Origin: Streptomyces sp. NRRL F-6492
GTDB taxonomy: Bacteria; Actinomycetota; Actinomycetes; Streptomycetales; Streptomycetaceae
DNA: 31,415 nucleotides
Reading direction: 5' to 3'
Assembly (NCBI RefSeq): GCF_001280125.1
Contig: NZ_LGEG01000265.1
Location: forward strand, 1 to 31,415
Shown here: piece by piece, positions 16,352-23,548 of the stretch
Position numbering within the stretch: position 1 is the stretch's first letter
Layout of the letters: each line of letters starts with the position of its first letter
Notes under the pieces: generated by a model
The model's input: the letters and a program-made list of their open reading frames with translations, nothing else
The model's database searches: none
What the model was told of the DNA's origin: nothing
Program-made: the position numbers and the translations under genes

Positions 16352-16434
16352 GACCGGCAGCCCTCCCGTTTCCCTCGACCGCTCTACCCCTTGATCATGA
16401 CAGCCGGGAGGGCGGGCGTCACCGCCCGTGTCCG

Positions 16435-17646
16435 CTACTGCCGGTATCCGCCGAGGAAGCGGCCGATGCGGCTGATCGCGGCGTCGAGGTCGTCGGCGTA
16501 CGGCAGGGTGAGGATGCGGAAGTGGTCCGGGCGCGGCCAGTTGAAGCCGGTGCCCTGGACCACCTGGATCTTCTCCCGGAGCAGCAGGTCGAGGACGAAC
16601 TTCTCGTCGTCGTGGATCTTGTGCACGGCCGGGTCGAGGCGCGGGAAGGCGTAGAGGGCGCCCTTCGGCTTCACGCAGGAGACGCCGGGGATCTCGTTGA
16701 GCTTCTCCCAGGCGCGGTCGCGCTGTTCGCGCAGCCTGCCGCCCGGGGCGGTCAGCTCGTGGATCGACTGGCGTCCGCCGAGCGCGGCCTGGATGGCGTA
16801 CTGGGCGGGGGCGTTGGGGCACAGGCGCATGGAGGCCAGCATGGTCAGGCCCTCCAGGTAGTTCGCGGCGTGCCGCTTCGGGCCGGTGACGACCAGCCAG
16901 CCGGAGCGGAAACCCGCCACCCGGTAGGTCTTGGAGAGGCCGCCGAAGGTGAGGACGACCAGGTCGTCGGCGAGGGAGGCGGCCGGGTAGTGGACGGCCT
17001 CGTCGTAGACGATCTGGTCGTAGATCTCGTCGGCGAAGACCATCAGGCCGTGGCGGCGGGCGAGGTCGAGGACGCCCTCGACGATCTCCTTCGGATAGAC
17101 CGCGCCGGTGGGGTTGTTGGGGTTGATGATCACGACGGCCCGGGTCCGGTCGGTGATCTTCGACGCCATGTCGTCGAGGTCCGGGTACCAGTCGGCCGAC
17201 TCGTCGCAGAGGTAGTGCACGGCCTTGCCGCCCGCGAGGGTGGTGACGGCCGTCCAGAGCGGGAAGTCGGGGGCCGGGATCAGGACCTCGTCGCCGTCCT
17301 CCAGGAGGGCCTGCACGGCCATGGAGACCAGCTCCGACACGCCGTTGCCGAGGAAGACGTCGTCGACGTCGACCTCCGGGAGGCCCATGGCCTGGTAGCG
17401 CTGGGCCACCGCGCGGCGGGCGGAGAGGATGCCGCGCGAGTCGGTGTAGCCGTGGGCCTTGGGGAGCATCCTGATCATGTCCTGGACGATCTCCTCGGGC
17501 GCCTCGAAGCCGAAGAGGGCCGGGTTGCCCGTGTTGAGGCGCAGGACGCTGTGGCCCGCCTCCTCCAGGGCGTTGGCGTGCTCGATCACCGGGCCGCGGA
17601 TCTCGTAGCAGACCTCGTTCAACTTGCTCGACTGCCGGAACTCCAT
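16435..17646 (-). CDS. PLP-dependent aminotransferase, AlaA-like
   Basis: This 403-residue protein is a fold-type I aminotransferase of class I/II. Visible are the substrate-binding N-terminus LRLNTGNPALFGFEAPEEI, the NPNNPTG motif (175-181), DEIYD (206-210), the PLP-binding Lys 239 in FGGLSKTYRVAGFRSGW and the PLP-phosphate/carboxylate-binding Arg region. The closest family I recognise is the alanine-synthesising AlaA (YfbQ) group, often annotated as aspartate aminotransferase. The probable reaction is alanine or aspartate with 2-oxoglutarate. The ATG at 17646 has GGGGAGG 6 nt upstream. It diverges from the HxlR regulator across a 100-bp gap that holds a double operator, so HxlR probably regulates it. 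Confidence 0.92.
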   Translation of the reverse strand: MEFRQSSKLNEVCYEIRGPVIEHANALEEAGHSVLRLNTGNPALFGFEAPEEIVQDMIRMLPKAHGYTDSRGILSARRAVAQRYQAMGLPEVDVDDVFLGNGVSELVSMAVQALLEDGDEVLIPAPDFPLWTAVTTLAGGKAVHYLCDESADWYPDLDDMASKITDRTRAVVIINPNNPTGAVYPKEIVEGVLDLARRHGLMVFADEIYDQIVYDEAVHYPAASLADDLVVLTFGGLSKTYRVAGFRSGWLVVTGPKRHAANYLEGLTMLASMRLCPNAPAQYAIQAALGGRQSIHELTAPGGRLREQRDRAWEKLNEIPGVSCVKPKGALYAFPRLDPAVHKIHDDEKFVLDLLLREKIQVVQGTGFNWPRPDHFRILTLPYADDLDAAISRIGRFLGGYRQ

Positions 17647-17689
17647 GTCCGACCTCCCCAGTTCCCGGAATCAGCACCGCTCGTTGCTG

Positions 17690-17725
17690 CTTGGTTTTAC
17701 CAAGTTCGAGCTTGGAAAGTCCAAC
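17690..17725. promoter_or_regulatory. Double inverted-repeat operator between aminotransferase and hxlR-type gene
   Basis: Two copies of CTTGG-N5-CCAA(G/C) lie at 17690-17704 and 17711-17725. Their spacing is 21 bp, two helical turns, so two dimers would sit on the same face of DNA. The second copy overlaps the -35 of the HxlR-type gene. The site lies between divergent genes, the normal place for autoregulated HxlR-family control. Confidence 0.75.
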
Positions 17726-17739
17726 GACATGTCTAGACT
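17712..17739 (+). promoter_or_regulatory. Promoter of the HxlR-type regulator
   Basis: TTGGAA (17712-17717) and TAGACT (17734-17739) are spaced by 16 bp. The -10 ends 7 nt before the ATG at 17747, so the transcript is probably leaderless. The -35 lies inside the second operator half. Confidence 0.6.
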
Positions 17740-17746
17740 GCGTCGC

Positions 17747-18454
17747 ATGCCACGTCAGACACGCCGCAGCTACGACCAGCACTGCGCCGCCGCGCGCGCC
17801 CTCGACCTCGTCGGCGACCGCTGGACCCTGCTCGTCGTCCGCGAACTCCTCGCCGGGCCGCGCCGCTACACCGACCTCCACGCCGACCTGCCCGGCGTCA
17901 GCACGGACATGCTGGCCGGCCGCCTCAAGGACATGGAGGGCGCCGGGCTCGTCACCCGACGCCGACTGCCCCCGCCCGCCTCGGCGTCCGTGTACGAACT
18001 CACCCCGCGCGGCCGGGAGCTGCTGCCCGTCCTGCGCGCCCTCGCCGCGTGGGGGGCGCCCGACCTGGGGGAGCCGCGGCCGACCGACGCCGTGCGCGCC
18101 CACTGGTACGCGATCCCGCTCCTCGGGGCGCTCGCGGAGCAGGGCGCGGGGGTCGTCCAGGTCACCCTGGACGAAGGGGTGTTCCACGTACGGGTCGGGG
18201 CCGACGGCGACGTCGCGTACGGCGACGGTCCGGCGGAGTCCCCCGGCGCCCGGCTGCGGACCGACGCGGCGACGTGCCGGGCGCTCGCGGCCGGGGAACT
18301 GACGCTGGGGGAGGCGATCGCGTCGGGCCGCGCGGAACTCGAACGGGCGGGGACGGTCCTGGAGTCGGGGTCGAGCCCGGAATCGGGGTCGGGGTCGGAA
18401 TCGGGGGCGGATCCGGAGACGGGTCCGGTCGTGGCCGCCGGTCTCACGTCCTGA
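17747..18454 (+). CDS. HxlR-family transcriptional regulator with C-terminal extension
   Basis: This 235-residue protein has an N-terminal HxlR winged helix (about residues 10-105): CAAARALDLVGDRWTLLVVREL, GPRRYTDLHADLPGVSTDML and LVTRRRLPPPASASVYELTPRG. Cys 13 is at the position of the conserved HxlR cysteine used for redox sensing in some members. Most HxlR proteins are 100-160 residues; here about 110 extra residues include GVFHVRVGADGDVAYG and TCRALAAGELTLGEAIASGR, which look like an SCP2-type ligand-binding fold. The last 30 residues are low-complexity Glu/Ser/Gly. I choose the ATG at 17747 because a -10 sits 7 nt before it; an ATG at 17729 is possible. It overlaps the convergent MerR gene by 11 bp. 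Confidence 0.85.
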   Translation: MPRQTRRSYDQHCAAARALDLVGDRWTLLVVRELLAGPRRYTDLHADLPGVSTDMLAGRLKDMEGAGLVTRRRLPPPASASVYELTPRGRELLPVLRALAAWGAPDLGEPRPTDAVRAHWYAIPLLGALAEQGAGVVQVTLDEGVFHVRVGADGDVAYGDGPAESPGARLRTDAATCRALAAGELTLGEAIASGRAELERAGTVLESGSSPESGSGSESGADPETGPVVAAGLTS

Positions 18455-18800
18455 CGGACTCCGCCCCCAGGGCCTTCGCCAGGCGGTCGCGGGCCGCGGT
18501 CTGCGCCGCGATCCGCGCGTCGAGCACGGCCAGCCGCTCGCGGGCGATCTCCAGGCCGCGGGCGGACGGCGGGACCGAGGGCATGTCCCCGTCCAGGCAG
18601 GAGCGGAAGGCGGACACGTCGTCCAGGGTGAGCCCGGCGTCCAGCAGGTACCGGATGTCGGCCACCCGTGCGACGGCGCCCTCCTCGTACACCCGGTAGC
18701 CGTTGGCCGCCCGGGACGACGTGATCAGGCCCGCCTTCTCGTCATGGCGCAGCGCCCGGGCCGACACCCCGGTCCGCCGGGCCAGTTCGCCGATGCGCAA
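18444..18800 (-). CDS. MerR-family transcriptional regulator
   Basis: This small MerR regulator has 118 residues when started at the TTG at 18800, 8 nt after GAGGAGG; an upstream GTG at 18830 would add 10 residues with no ribosome site. The helix-turn-helix reads RIGELARRTGVSARALRHDEKAGLI, followed by the wing NGYRVYEEGAVARVADIRYLL and a coiled-coil dimer helix (RERLAVLDARIAAQTAARDRL). There is no effector domain beyond this. The usual LR(Y/H)YE motif after the recognition helix reads LRHDE, so the tyrosine that contacts DNA in the family is replaced by Asp. The neighbouring SDR gene upstream is on the same strand and is probably its target, but it is itself broken. Confidence 0.82.
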   Translation of the reverse strand: MRIGELARRTGVSARALRHDEKAGLITSSRAANGYRVYEEGAVARVADIRYLLDAGLTLDDVSAFRSCLDGDMPSVPPSARGLEIARERLAVLDARIAAQTAARDRLAKALGAESVRT

Positions 18801-18848
18801 GACCGTCACCTCCTCGCACAGTCGTACCACGGCCCGGCGGGTCGTTGG

Positions 18849-19599
18849 TCAGGCGACCAGGGCGCCCCCGTCGACGGGCAGGACCGTGCCGGTCAGGAAG
18901 GCGGCGTCGGGCGCGGCGAGGGAGGTGATCGCCCACGCCACCTCCTCGGGCCTGCCGAGCCGTCCCAGCGGGACGTGCGCGAGCTGCCAGGCCCGCACCT
19001 CCTCCGACTCCTCCGGGGACAGGCCCGTGTGCAGGCCGATCGAGGTGTCGATCGGTCCGGGGGCGACCGCCACCACCCGGACCCCGGCCGGCGCGAGCTC
19101 CACCGCCCAGCAGCGGGTCAGGGTCTCCAGGGCGCTCTTGGTCGCCGGACAGAGGGAGTTGGCGGGCCAGCCGCGCCGGCCGATGGTCGTCGACATGTTC
19201 ATCACCACGCCCCGGGACTCCCGGAGCACGGAGACGGCGGCCCGGGTGAGCAGCACCGTGGCGACGAGGTTCGTCTCCAGGAGCGGGGCGATCACGGCGC
19301 GGTCGAGGGTGCCGAGCGGGCCGCCGGTGGAGATCCCGGCGTTGTTGACGAGGACGTCGAGGCGGCCGTGGGCGGCCAGGGCGGCCCGGACGATCTCCTC
19401 GGCGGCGCCCTCCGCCGTCACGTCGGCGGTGAACGGGTGGATGCCGGGACGGCCCCCGGCGGTCTCCCGCAGCGGCTCCGCCCTGCGGCCGACGGCGACG
19501 ACGGTCGCCCCCTGCCCGGCGAAGGCGCGCGGTGGCCCGGCCGATGCCGGTGCCCGCGCCGGTGACGGCGACGACCCTGGTGGGTGTGGTGGTGTGCAT
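18849..19599 (-). pseudogene. Short-chain dehydrogenase, frameshifted and missing catalytic Tyr
   Basis: The coding sense is a classical SDR of about 250 residues. The first 25 codons from the ATG at 19599 give MHTTTPTRVVAVTGAGTGIG, the NAD(P)-binding TGxxxGIG turn. The frame is then lost in a GCGCGC tract at 19525-19530 and continues one frame over as AFAGQGATVVAVGRRAEPL to the stop at 18849. Loss of one GC dinucleotide explains it. In the second part NNAG and the catalytic Ser (MNMSTTIG) are present, but the catalytic YxxxK reads CPATK: Tyr is Cys (TGT for TAT). Two independent lesions argue for decay rather than one base-calling error. No good ribosome site precedes the ATG. Confidence 0.75.
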
Positions 19600-19642
19600 G
19601 AATTCGATGGTCGAACGGTGACGCCAGTGACAAGGTCAAGCC

Positions 19643-20116
19643 ATGACACCGCACGAACTGTGGACGGCCCTGCCCGAGGAGACACGCGAGCGCGTGGACG
19701 CGCTCGTCGTCCGGCGGCTGAAGATGCGGGCGGTCAAGGAGATGCGGGAGTCCGGCGTCTCGCCCCGGCCCGGCCTGTACGACTGCGCCGAACTCGTCGC
19801 CGCGCGCACGGAGATCCTCGCCGACCGGCTCGTACCGCTGCCGCGCCAGGACGTGGACGCCCTCGCCGGGGAGGCCGTCGGGCTGCCCGAACCGCCCGTC
19901 GCCCTGGAACTGGAGTGGGACGGCGACACGTGGGGCTGGATCCTGCTGCTCGGCGCCGTCCTCCCCGGCCCGTCCGCCCGTCCGCACCCGCTGGCGCACT
20001 GGCAGCAGGCCGACTGGACGGAGCCCCTCGCCACCGCGCGGGCCCTCGCGGACCGGCTCGCCGTGCCGCTGCGCGGACCCGGTGACGACGGTCCGCCGGG
20101 CGTACGGGCAGAGTGA
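19643..20116 (+). CDS. Unknown cytoplasmic protein
   Basis: This 157-residue protein is not recognised. It opens MTPHELWTALPEETRERVDALV followed by a helical basic stretch (RRLKMRAVKEMRESG). A central strand-rich part (PVALELEWDGDTWGWILLLGAVL) is followed by an acidic tail. There is no signal peptide or membrane segment. The ATG at 19643 has only a weak AAGG upstream. It diverges from the broken SDR gene by 43 bp and is followed by the uridine-kinase-like gene 4 nt after its stop, so the two probably form one transcript. Confidence 0.68.
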   Translation: MTPHELWTALPEETRERVDALVVRRLKMRAVKEMRESGVSPRPGLYDCAELVAARTEILADRLVPLPRQDVDALAGEAVGLPEPPVALELEWDGDTWGWILLLGAVLPGPSARPHPLAHWQQADWTEPLATARALADRLAVPLRGPGDDGPPGVRAE

Positions 20117-20120
20117 GGGG

Positions 20121-20762
20121 ATGCGGTACGAGGCGATCACCTGGGACCGGCTGGCGGAGGCGCTCGCCGGGCACGTCGACGCGTCCGTCCCCGGCGACGG
20201 TGGCGCGTGGCTCAAGGTCGGCATCGACGGGCCGCCCGCCGCGTCCGGCGGAGAACTCGCCGCCGCGCTGGCCGAGGCCCTGCGGGCGCGCGGGCGCCCC
20301 GTCCACCTGGCGGGCACGGGCGGCTTCCTGCGGCCCGCGTCCCTCCGGTACGAGTACGGCAAGCAGGACCCCGACGCGTACTACGGCGGGTGGACCGACA
20401 CCGGGGCGCTGTGGCGGGAGGTCTTCGGCCCGCTGGAGCCCGGCGGCACCGGGCGCGTGCTGCCCGATCTGTGGGACCCGGTCAGGGACCGGGCGACCCG
20501 CAGTCCGTACGTCACGCTGCCGCCCGGCGGCGTCCTCGTCCTGCACGGTCCCTTCCTGCTCGGCCACTGGTTCCCCTTCGACCTCGCCGTGCACCTGCGG
20601 CTCTCGCCCGCCGCCCTCGCCCGGCGCACGGAGGAGGCCTGGACGCTGCCCGCCTTCGCCCGGTACGAGACGGAGGTCGACCCGGAAGAGGCGGCCGACG
20701 TCGTCGTGCGCGCCGACGACCCGCGCCATCCCGCCTGGACGGGACTCGGGCTCGGGGAGTAG
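20121..20762 (+). CDS. Uridine-kinase-like protein with degenerate P-loop
   Basis: This 213-residue protein follows the layout of uridine kinase-like NTPases from streptomycetes. It has a first strand VGIDGPPAASGGELAAALAEAL, then FLRPASLRYEYGKQDPDAYYGGW, LWDPVRDRATRSPY and VLVLHGPFLLGHWFPFDLAVHLRLSP. The Walker A position reads GPPAASGGEL, without the Gly-Lys-Ser/Thr needed for phosphate binding, so kinase activity is doubtful. The Walker B-like strand and lid-like segment persist. The ATG at 20121 has GTGAGGGG directly before it and lies 4 nt after the previous stop, indicating coupling. It may bind a nucleoside or have another role. Confidence 0.72.
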   Translation: MRYEAITWDRLAEALAGHVDASVPGDGGAWLKVGIDGPPAASGGELAAALAEALRARGRPVHLAGTGGFLRPASLRYEYGKQDPDAYYGGWTDTGALWREVFGPLEPGGTGRVLPDLWDPVRDRATRSPYVTLPPGGVLVLHGPFLLGHWFPFDLAVHLRLSPAALARRTEEAWTLPAFARYETEVDPEEAADVVVRADDPRHPAWTGLGLGE

Positions 20763-20766
20763 GCAC

Positions 20767-20808
20767 GGGGCGTGCCGGGCCCCGGCCGGGGCGTGTCGGG
20801 CCCCGGCC
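20767..20808. repeat. Tandem duplication of a 21-bp GC-rich unit
   Basis: Two consecutive 21-bp copies (20767-20787, 20788-20808) differ by a single C/T. Each holds the palindrome CCGGGCCCCGG. They lie between convergent genes and could act as a bidirectional terminator. Confidence 0.75.
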
Positions 20809-20812
20809 CCGT

Positions 20813-20828
20813 CGGCCCTCAGGGGCCG
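20813..20828. terminator. Hairpin between convergent genes
   Basis: CGGCCC-TCAG-GGGCCG is a perfect 6-bp stem with a tetraloop, placed between the uridine-kinase-like gene and the convergent psuK. There is no T tract. Confidence 0.45.
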
Positions 20829-20844
20829 CCGGCGCCGATGGTTC

Positions 20845-21753
20845 TCACAAGCCGTCCGCCGGCGGCCTGCCGCCCACCACGGTGACCGCCTCCGCGCCCG
20901 CCCTGCACCCCGCCTCCGCCGCCTTCGCCGGATCCGCTCCCGCGAGCAGGGCCGCCAGGAACGCCCCGGTGAACGCGTCGCCCGCGCCCGTCGAGTCCAC
21001 CGGCCGCGCCGGAGGAGCCGCCACCCGGGCGGTGACCGCGCCGCCCTCGGCGACCAGCGCGCCCGCCGCCCCCAGGGTGACCACGGCCAGCGGGAAGCGC
21101 CGGCTCAACTCCGCCGCCGAACGCTCCGGTTCGGCGTACCCGGTGAGCGCCCGGGCCTCGTCGGCGTTGGGCAGCAGCACCTCGGCGCCCTCCGCGGCCG
21201 CGAGGAACCGGTCGGCGCCCAGCTCCGCCAGGAACCCCGCCGAAGCCGGGTCCACGCTCACCGGAACCCCGGCCTCCCCCGCGTCCCGCAGCGCCCGCCG
21301 GGCCGTCCCCCGGCTCGGACCGGCGAAGAACAGGTACCCCGAGAGGTGCAGCCGGGCCACGCCGTCGAGCAGCTCCGGGGACCAGTCGGCGGGGGAGAGG
21401 CGCAGCGCGGCACCGCTGTCGGTCAGGAAGGTGCGCTCCGCCGAGGCGTCCACGAGCGCGATGACGGTGGCCGTCGCCGCCCCCGGATCCCGGACGAGCA
21501 GGGGCCGCACGCCCGCCGCCCGCAGCGCCCGCTCGTGCCAGTCGGCCGCGTCCGTCCCCACCCGGCCGAGCAGCCGCACCTCCCCGCCGCCCGAACGCGC
21601 CGCCCAGCAGGCCGCGTTGGCCCCGGCGCCGCCCGGCAGGGTCCGGATCTCCGCCGCCGTGTCCGTGGCCGGCGCGAGCGGGGTCCGGTGCCGGGCGACG
21701 ACGTCCGTGACCACGTCCCCGACGACGAGCAGCGCGTGCCGGGCGCGGCTCAC
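20845..21753 (-). CDS. psuK: PfkB-family kinase, probable pseudouridine kinase
   Basis: This 302-residue sugar kinase of the PfkB/ribokinase family starts MSRARHALLVVGDVVTDVV. It contains the substrate-site motif GGAGANAA (41-48), the strand DPASAGFLAELG, LLPNADEARALTG, and the PfkB signature DSTGAGDAFTGAFLAALLAG near residue 250 with the catalytic Asp in GAGD. Specificity comes from context: its GTG start overlaps the psuG stop (GTGA), and psuG cleaves pseudouridine monophosphate. PsuK would phosphorylate pseudouridine taken up or released from RNA. A generic PfkB kinase is the alternative, but the coupling makes it unlikely. Confidence 0.85.
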   Translation of the reverse strand: MSRARHALLVVGDVVTDVVARHRTPLAPATDTAAEIRTLPGGAGANAACWAARSGGGEVRLLGRVGTDAADWHERALRAAGVRPLLVRDPGAATATVIALVDASAERTFLTDSGAALRLSPADWSPELLDGVARLHLSGYLFFAGPSRGTARRALRDAGEAGVPVSVDPASAGFLAELGADRFLAAAEGAEVLLPNADEARALTGYAEPERSAAELSRRFPLAVVTLGAAGALVAEGGAVTARVAAPPARPVDSTGAGDAFTGAFLAALLAGADPAKAAEAGCRAGAEAVTVVGGRPPADGL

Positions 21754-22751
21754 CGGCCGCCCGCGCCGCGCGCCTCCGTGCCCCGCGTTCCCGTACCGAG
21801 CGCCTCCGGGTCTCCCGCCCCCACCTCGTACGCCCCGTACGCCCCGGACCTCCCGTACGCCCCCGCGATCTCCGCCGCGAGCCGCACGTTCCCCCGTATC
21901 GCCGCCAGGTTGGCCTCCAGGGACGCCCCTTCCGTGTGGACCGTCAGGTATGCGAGGAGGAACGGCGTCACCGCCTGGCCCGCGATGCCCTTCTCCTTCG
22001 CCGCCGCCAGGCCGTCCGCGAGCACCCGGTCGTGCAGCGCGGGGTCCAACTGCTCCGCCTCCGGCACCGGGTTGGCCACGACGAGCGCCGACCGGGGGCC
22101 TTCGAGCCGGTCCTGCGCGCGCATCACCCCCGCCACCTCCTCCGGCGTCCGCAGGGTCCAGTCGACGGGCTCGCCCGAGGAGGAGAGGTAGAAGCCGGGG
22201 AAGTGCTCCGTGCCGTACCCGACGACCGTCACCCCCAGCGTCTCCAGGCGTTGGAGCGTCGCGGGCACGTCGAGGATCGACTTGACCCCGGCGCAGACGA
22301 CGGTGGTGGCGACCCGGGCGAGCAGCCGCAGGTCGGCGGACTCGTCCTGGGTCTCGCTCCACGCGCGGTGCACCCCGCCGAGGCCGCCCGTCGCGAACAC
22401 CCGGACGCCCGCCGCGTCCGCCAGCCAGGCCGTCGCCGACACCGTCGTCGCGCCGGTCGCGCCCGTCGCCAGGGCCGGGGCCAGGTCGCGGTGGCCCAGC
22501 TTCCGCACCGTCGGGTCCTCGGCGATCCGTATCAGCGCCGCCTCGTCCAGTCCCACCCTGGCCGTGCCGTCCACCACGGCGATCGTGGCGGGGGCGGCGC
22601 CCCCGGCCCGTACCAGCTCCTCCAGCTCACGGGCCACCGCGAGGTTGCGCGGGCGCGGCAGGCCGTGGGCGACGAGCGTCGATTCCAGCGCGACGACGGG
22701 ACGGCCCTCGTGGAGCGCTTCCCGTACCTCTTCGGACACGTGTGTGGACAT
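21750..22751 (-). CDS. psuG: Pseudouridine-5'-phosphate glycosidase
   Basis: This 333-residue enzyme cleaves the C-C glycosidic bond of pseudouridine 5'-phosphate to uracil and ribose 5-phosphate. Family motifs are clear: ALESTLVAHGLPRP with Glu 23, VRKLGHRDL with Lys 84, FATGGLGGVHR, and VVCAGVKSILDVPATLQRLE with Lys 157, the Schiff-base lysine by alignment to E. coli YeiN. VVANPVPEAEQLD and AVTPFLLAYL are also conserved. The last 30 residues are a Gly/Ala-rich extension. The ATG at 22751 has AGGA about 8 nt upstream. A TTGGC-N8-GCCAA repeat 40 bp upstream is a candidate operator. It forms an operon with psuK. Confidence 0.95.
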   Translation of the reverse strand: MSTHVSEEVREALHEGRPVVALESTLVAHGLPRPRNLAVARELEELVRAGGAAPATIAVVDGTARVGLDEAALIRIAEDPTVRKLGHRDLAPALATGATGATTVSATAWLADAAGVRVFATGGLGGVHRAWSETQDESADLRLLARVATTVVCAGVKSILDVPATLQRLETLGVTVVGYGTEHFPGFYLSSSGEPVDWTLRTPEEVAGVMRAQDRLEGPRSALVVANPVPEAEQLDPALHDRVLADGLAAAKEKGIAGQAVTPFLLAYLTVHTEGASLEANLAAIRGNVRLAAEIAGAYGRSGAYGAYEVGAGDPEALGTGTRGTEARGAGGR

Positions 22752-22790
22752 GTCCCATTCCTGGCGCACCCACGGGCCCCGCAAACCTCG

Positions 22791-22808
22791 TTGGCGACCT
22801 CCTGCCAA
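22791..22808. promoter_or_regulatory. Inverted repeat upstream of psuG
   Basis: TTGGC-N8-GCCAA at 22791-22808 is a perfect 5-bp dyad, 40-57 bp before the psuG start. Its place suggests an operator for the psuGK operon; the binding protein is unknown. Two near-copies of TCCGCGGAA follow at 22833-22841 and 22848-22856. Confidence 0.4.
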
Positions 22809-23026
22809 TTCCTTCCGCGCCCTCCCCGCGCTTCCGCGGAATCGGCCTCCGCGGAATCCGTCACGGACCGCCCCCGGCGACCGCCCCGAGCGGTCGCGGC
22901 ACCCTTGCGGCGCCGCCCCGGAACGGTGGTGCGGATTCCGTCGTCACCGCCGGACCCGGCCATCGCCGCTGGTCGGAGCCGTGCCGTTCGTACGGTCCCG
23001 GCCTCGGGCGGCCCCCGGATCCCCGC

Positions 23027-23032
23027 TACAGT
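23027..23032 (+). promoter_or_regulatory. Candidate -10 for leaderless cupin gene
   Basis: TACAGT lies 8 nt before the ATG at 23041 and no Shine-Dalgarno is present, suggesting a leaderless transcript. No clear -35 is seen. Confidence 0.4.
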
Positions 23033-23040
23033 CACCGCCC

Positions 23041-23397
23041 ATGACGACACACGACCTGCCCTCCTTCGCCGTCCACATCCCCGACGCGGAGCTCGAAGCG
23101 GAGCCCCTCGACCCCACCCAGATCGTCTCCGGCACGCCCGAGGTGACGGGCAAGGTGCTGTGGGAGTCCGCCGACGGCAAGCAGGTGCGCGGCATCTGGC
23201 AGATCACGCCCGGGGTCGTCACCGACACCGAGGCCGACGAGCTGTTCGTGGTGGTCTCCGGGCGGGCGACCGTCGCCGTCGAGGGCGGGGACACCCTGGA
23301 GATCGGCCCCGGCGACGCCTGTGTGCTGCGCGAGGGCGACCGGACCACCTGGACCGTCCACGAGACCCTGCGCAAGGCGTACCACATCAGCCTCTGA
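23041..23397 (+). CDS. Single-domain cupin protein
   Basis: This 118-residue protein is a small beta-barrel of the cupin_3 (EutQ-like) type. The core includes GIWQITPGVVTDTEADELFVV, VVSGRATVAVEGGDTLEIGPGDACVL and TTWTVHETLRKAYHI. The metal-binding His of classical cupin motif 1 is not obvious (TDTEADE in its place), so metal binding is uncertain. No function can be given beyond a possible small-molecule-binding or isomerase role. It starts directly after a TACAGT -10. Confidence 0.83.
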   Translation: MTTHDLPSFAVHIPDAELEAEPLDPTQIVSGTPEVTGKVLWESADGKQVRGIWQITPGVVTDTEADELFVVVSGRATVAVEGGDTLEIGPGDACVLREGDRTTWTVHETLRKAYHISL

Positions 23398-23520
23398 GGC
23401 CTCCCGGGGTCTCCCAGGGGCTCTCGGGGTCCGACCCGGGGTCTCCTGGGGCCTTCCGAGAGTCTCCCGGGGTCTTCCGAAGCCTGCCGAGGCCCGCTCA
23501 AGAGCCGCCTCCGGGAGTCT
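23398..23520. repeat. Degenerate GGGGTCTCC-type repeats after the cupin gene
   Basis: The first 110 bp after the cupin stop are made of imperfect 10-12-bp units around CGGGGTCTCC. They are too degenerate to set exact borders. Local stems are possible, so the stretch may serve as terminator. No gene is seen. Confidence 0.5.
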
Positions 23521-23523
23521 GGT

Positions 23524-23548
23524 AGGAAACCTTCCTGTCCGCTAGCAT
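23524..23548 (+). promoter_or_regulatory. Promoter with operator in the spacer
   Basis: A perfect dyad AGGAA-ACC-TTCCT (23524-23536) is followed by TAGCAT (23543-23548), a TANNNT -10. The dyad resembles the TTAGGAAA/TTTCCTAA palindromes I associate with sugar-responsive repressors in front of secreted hydrolase genes in Streptomyces. It would control the chimeric secreted-protein gene. Confidence 0.4.
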
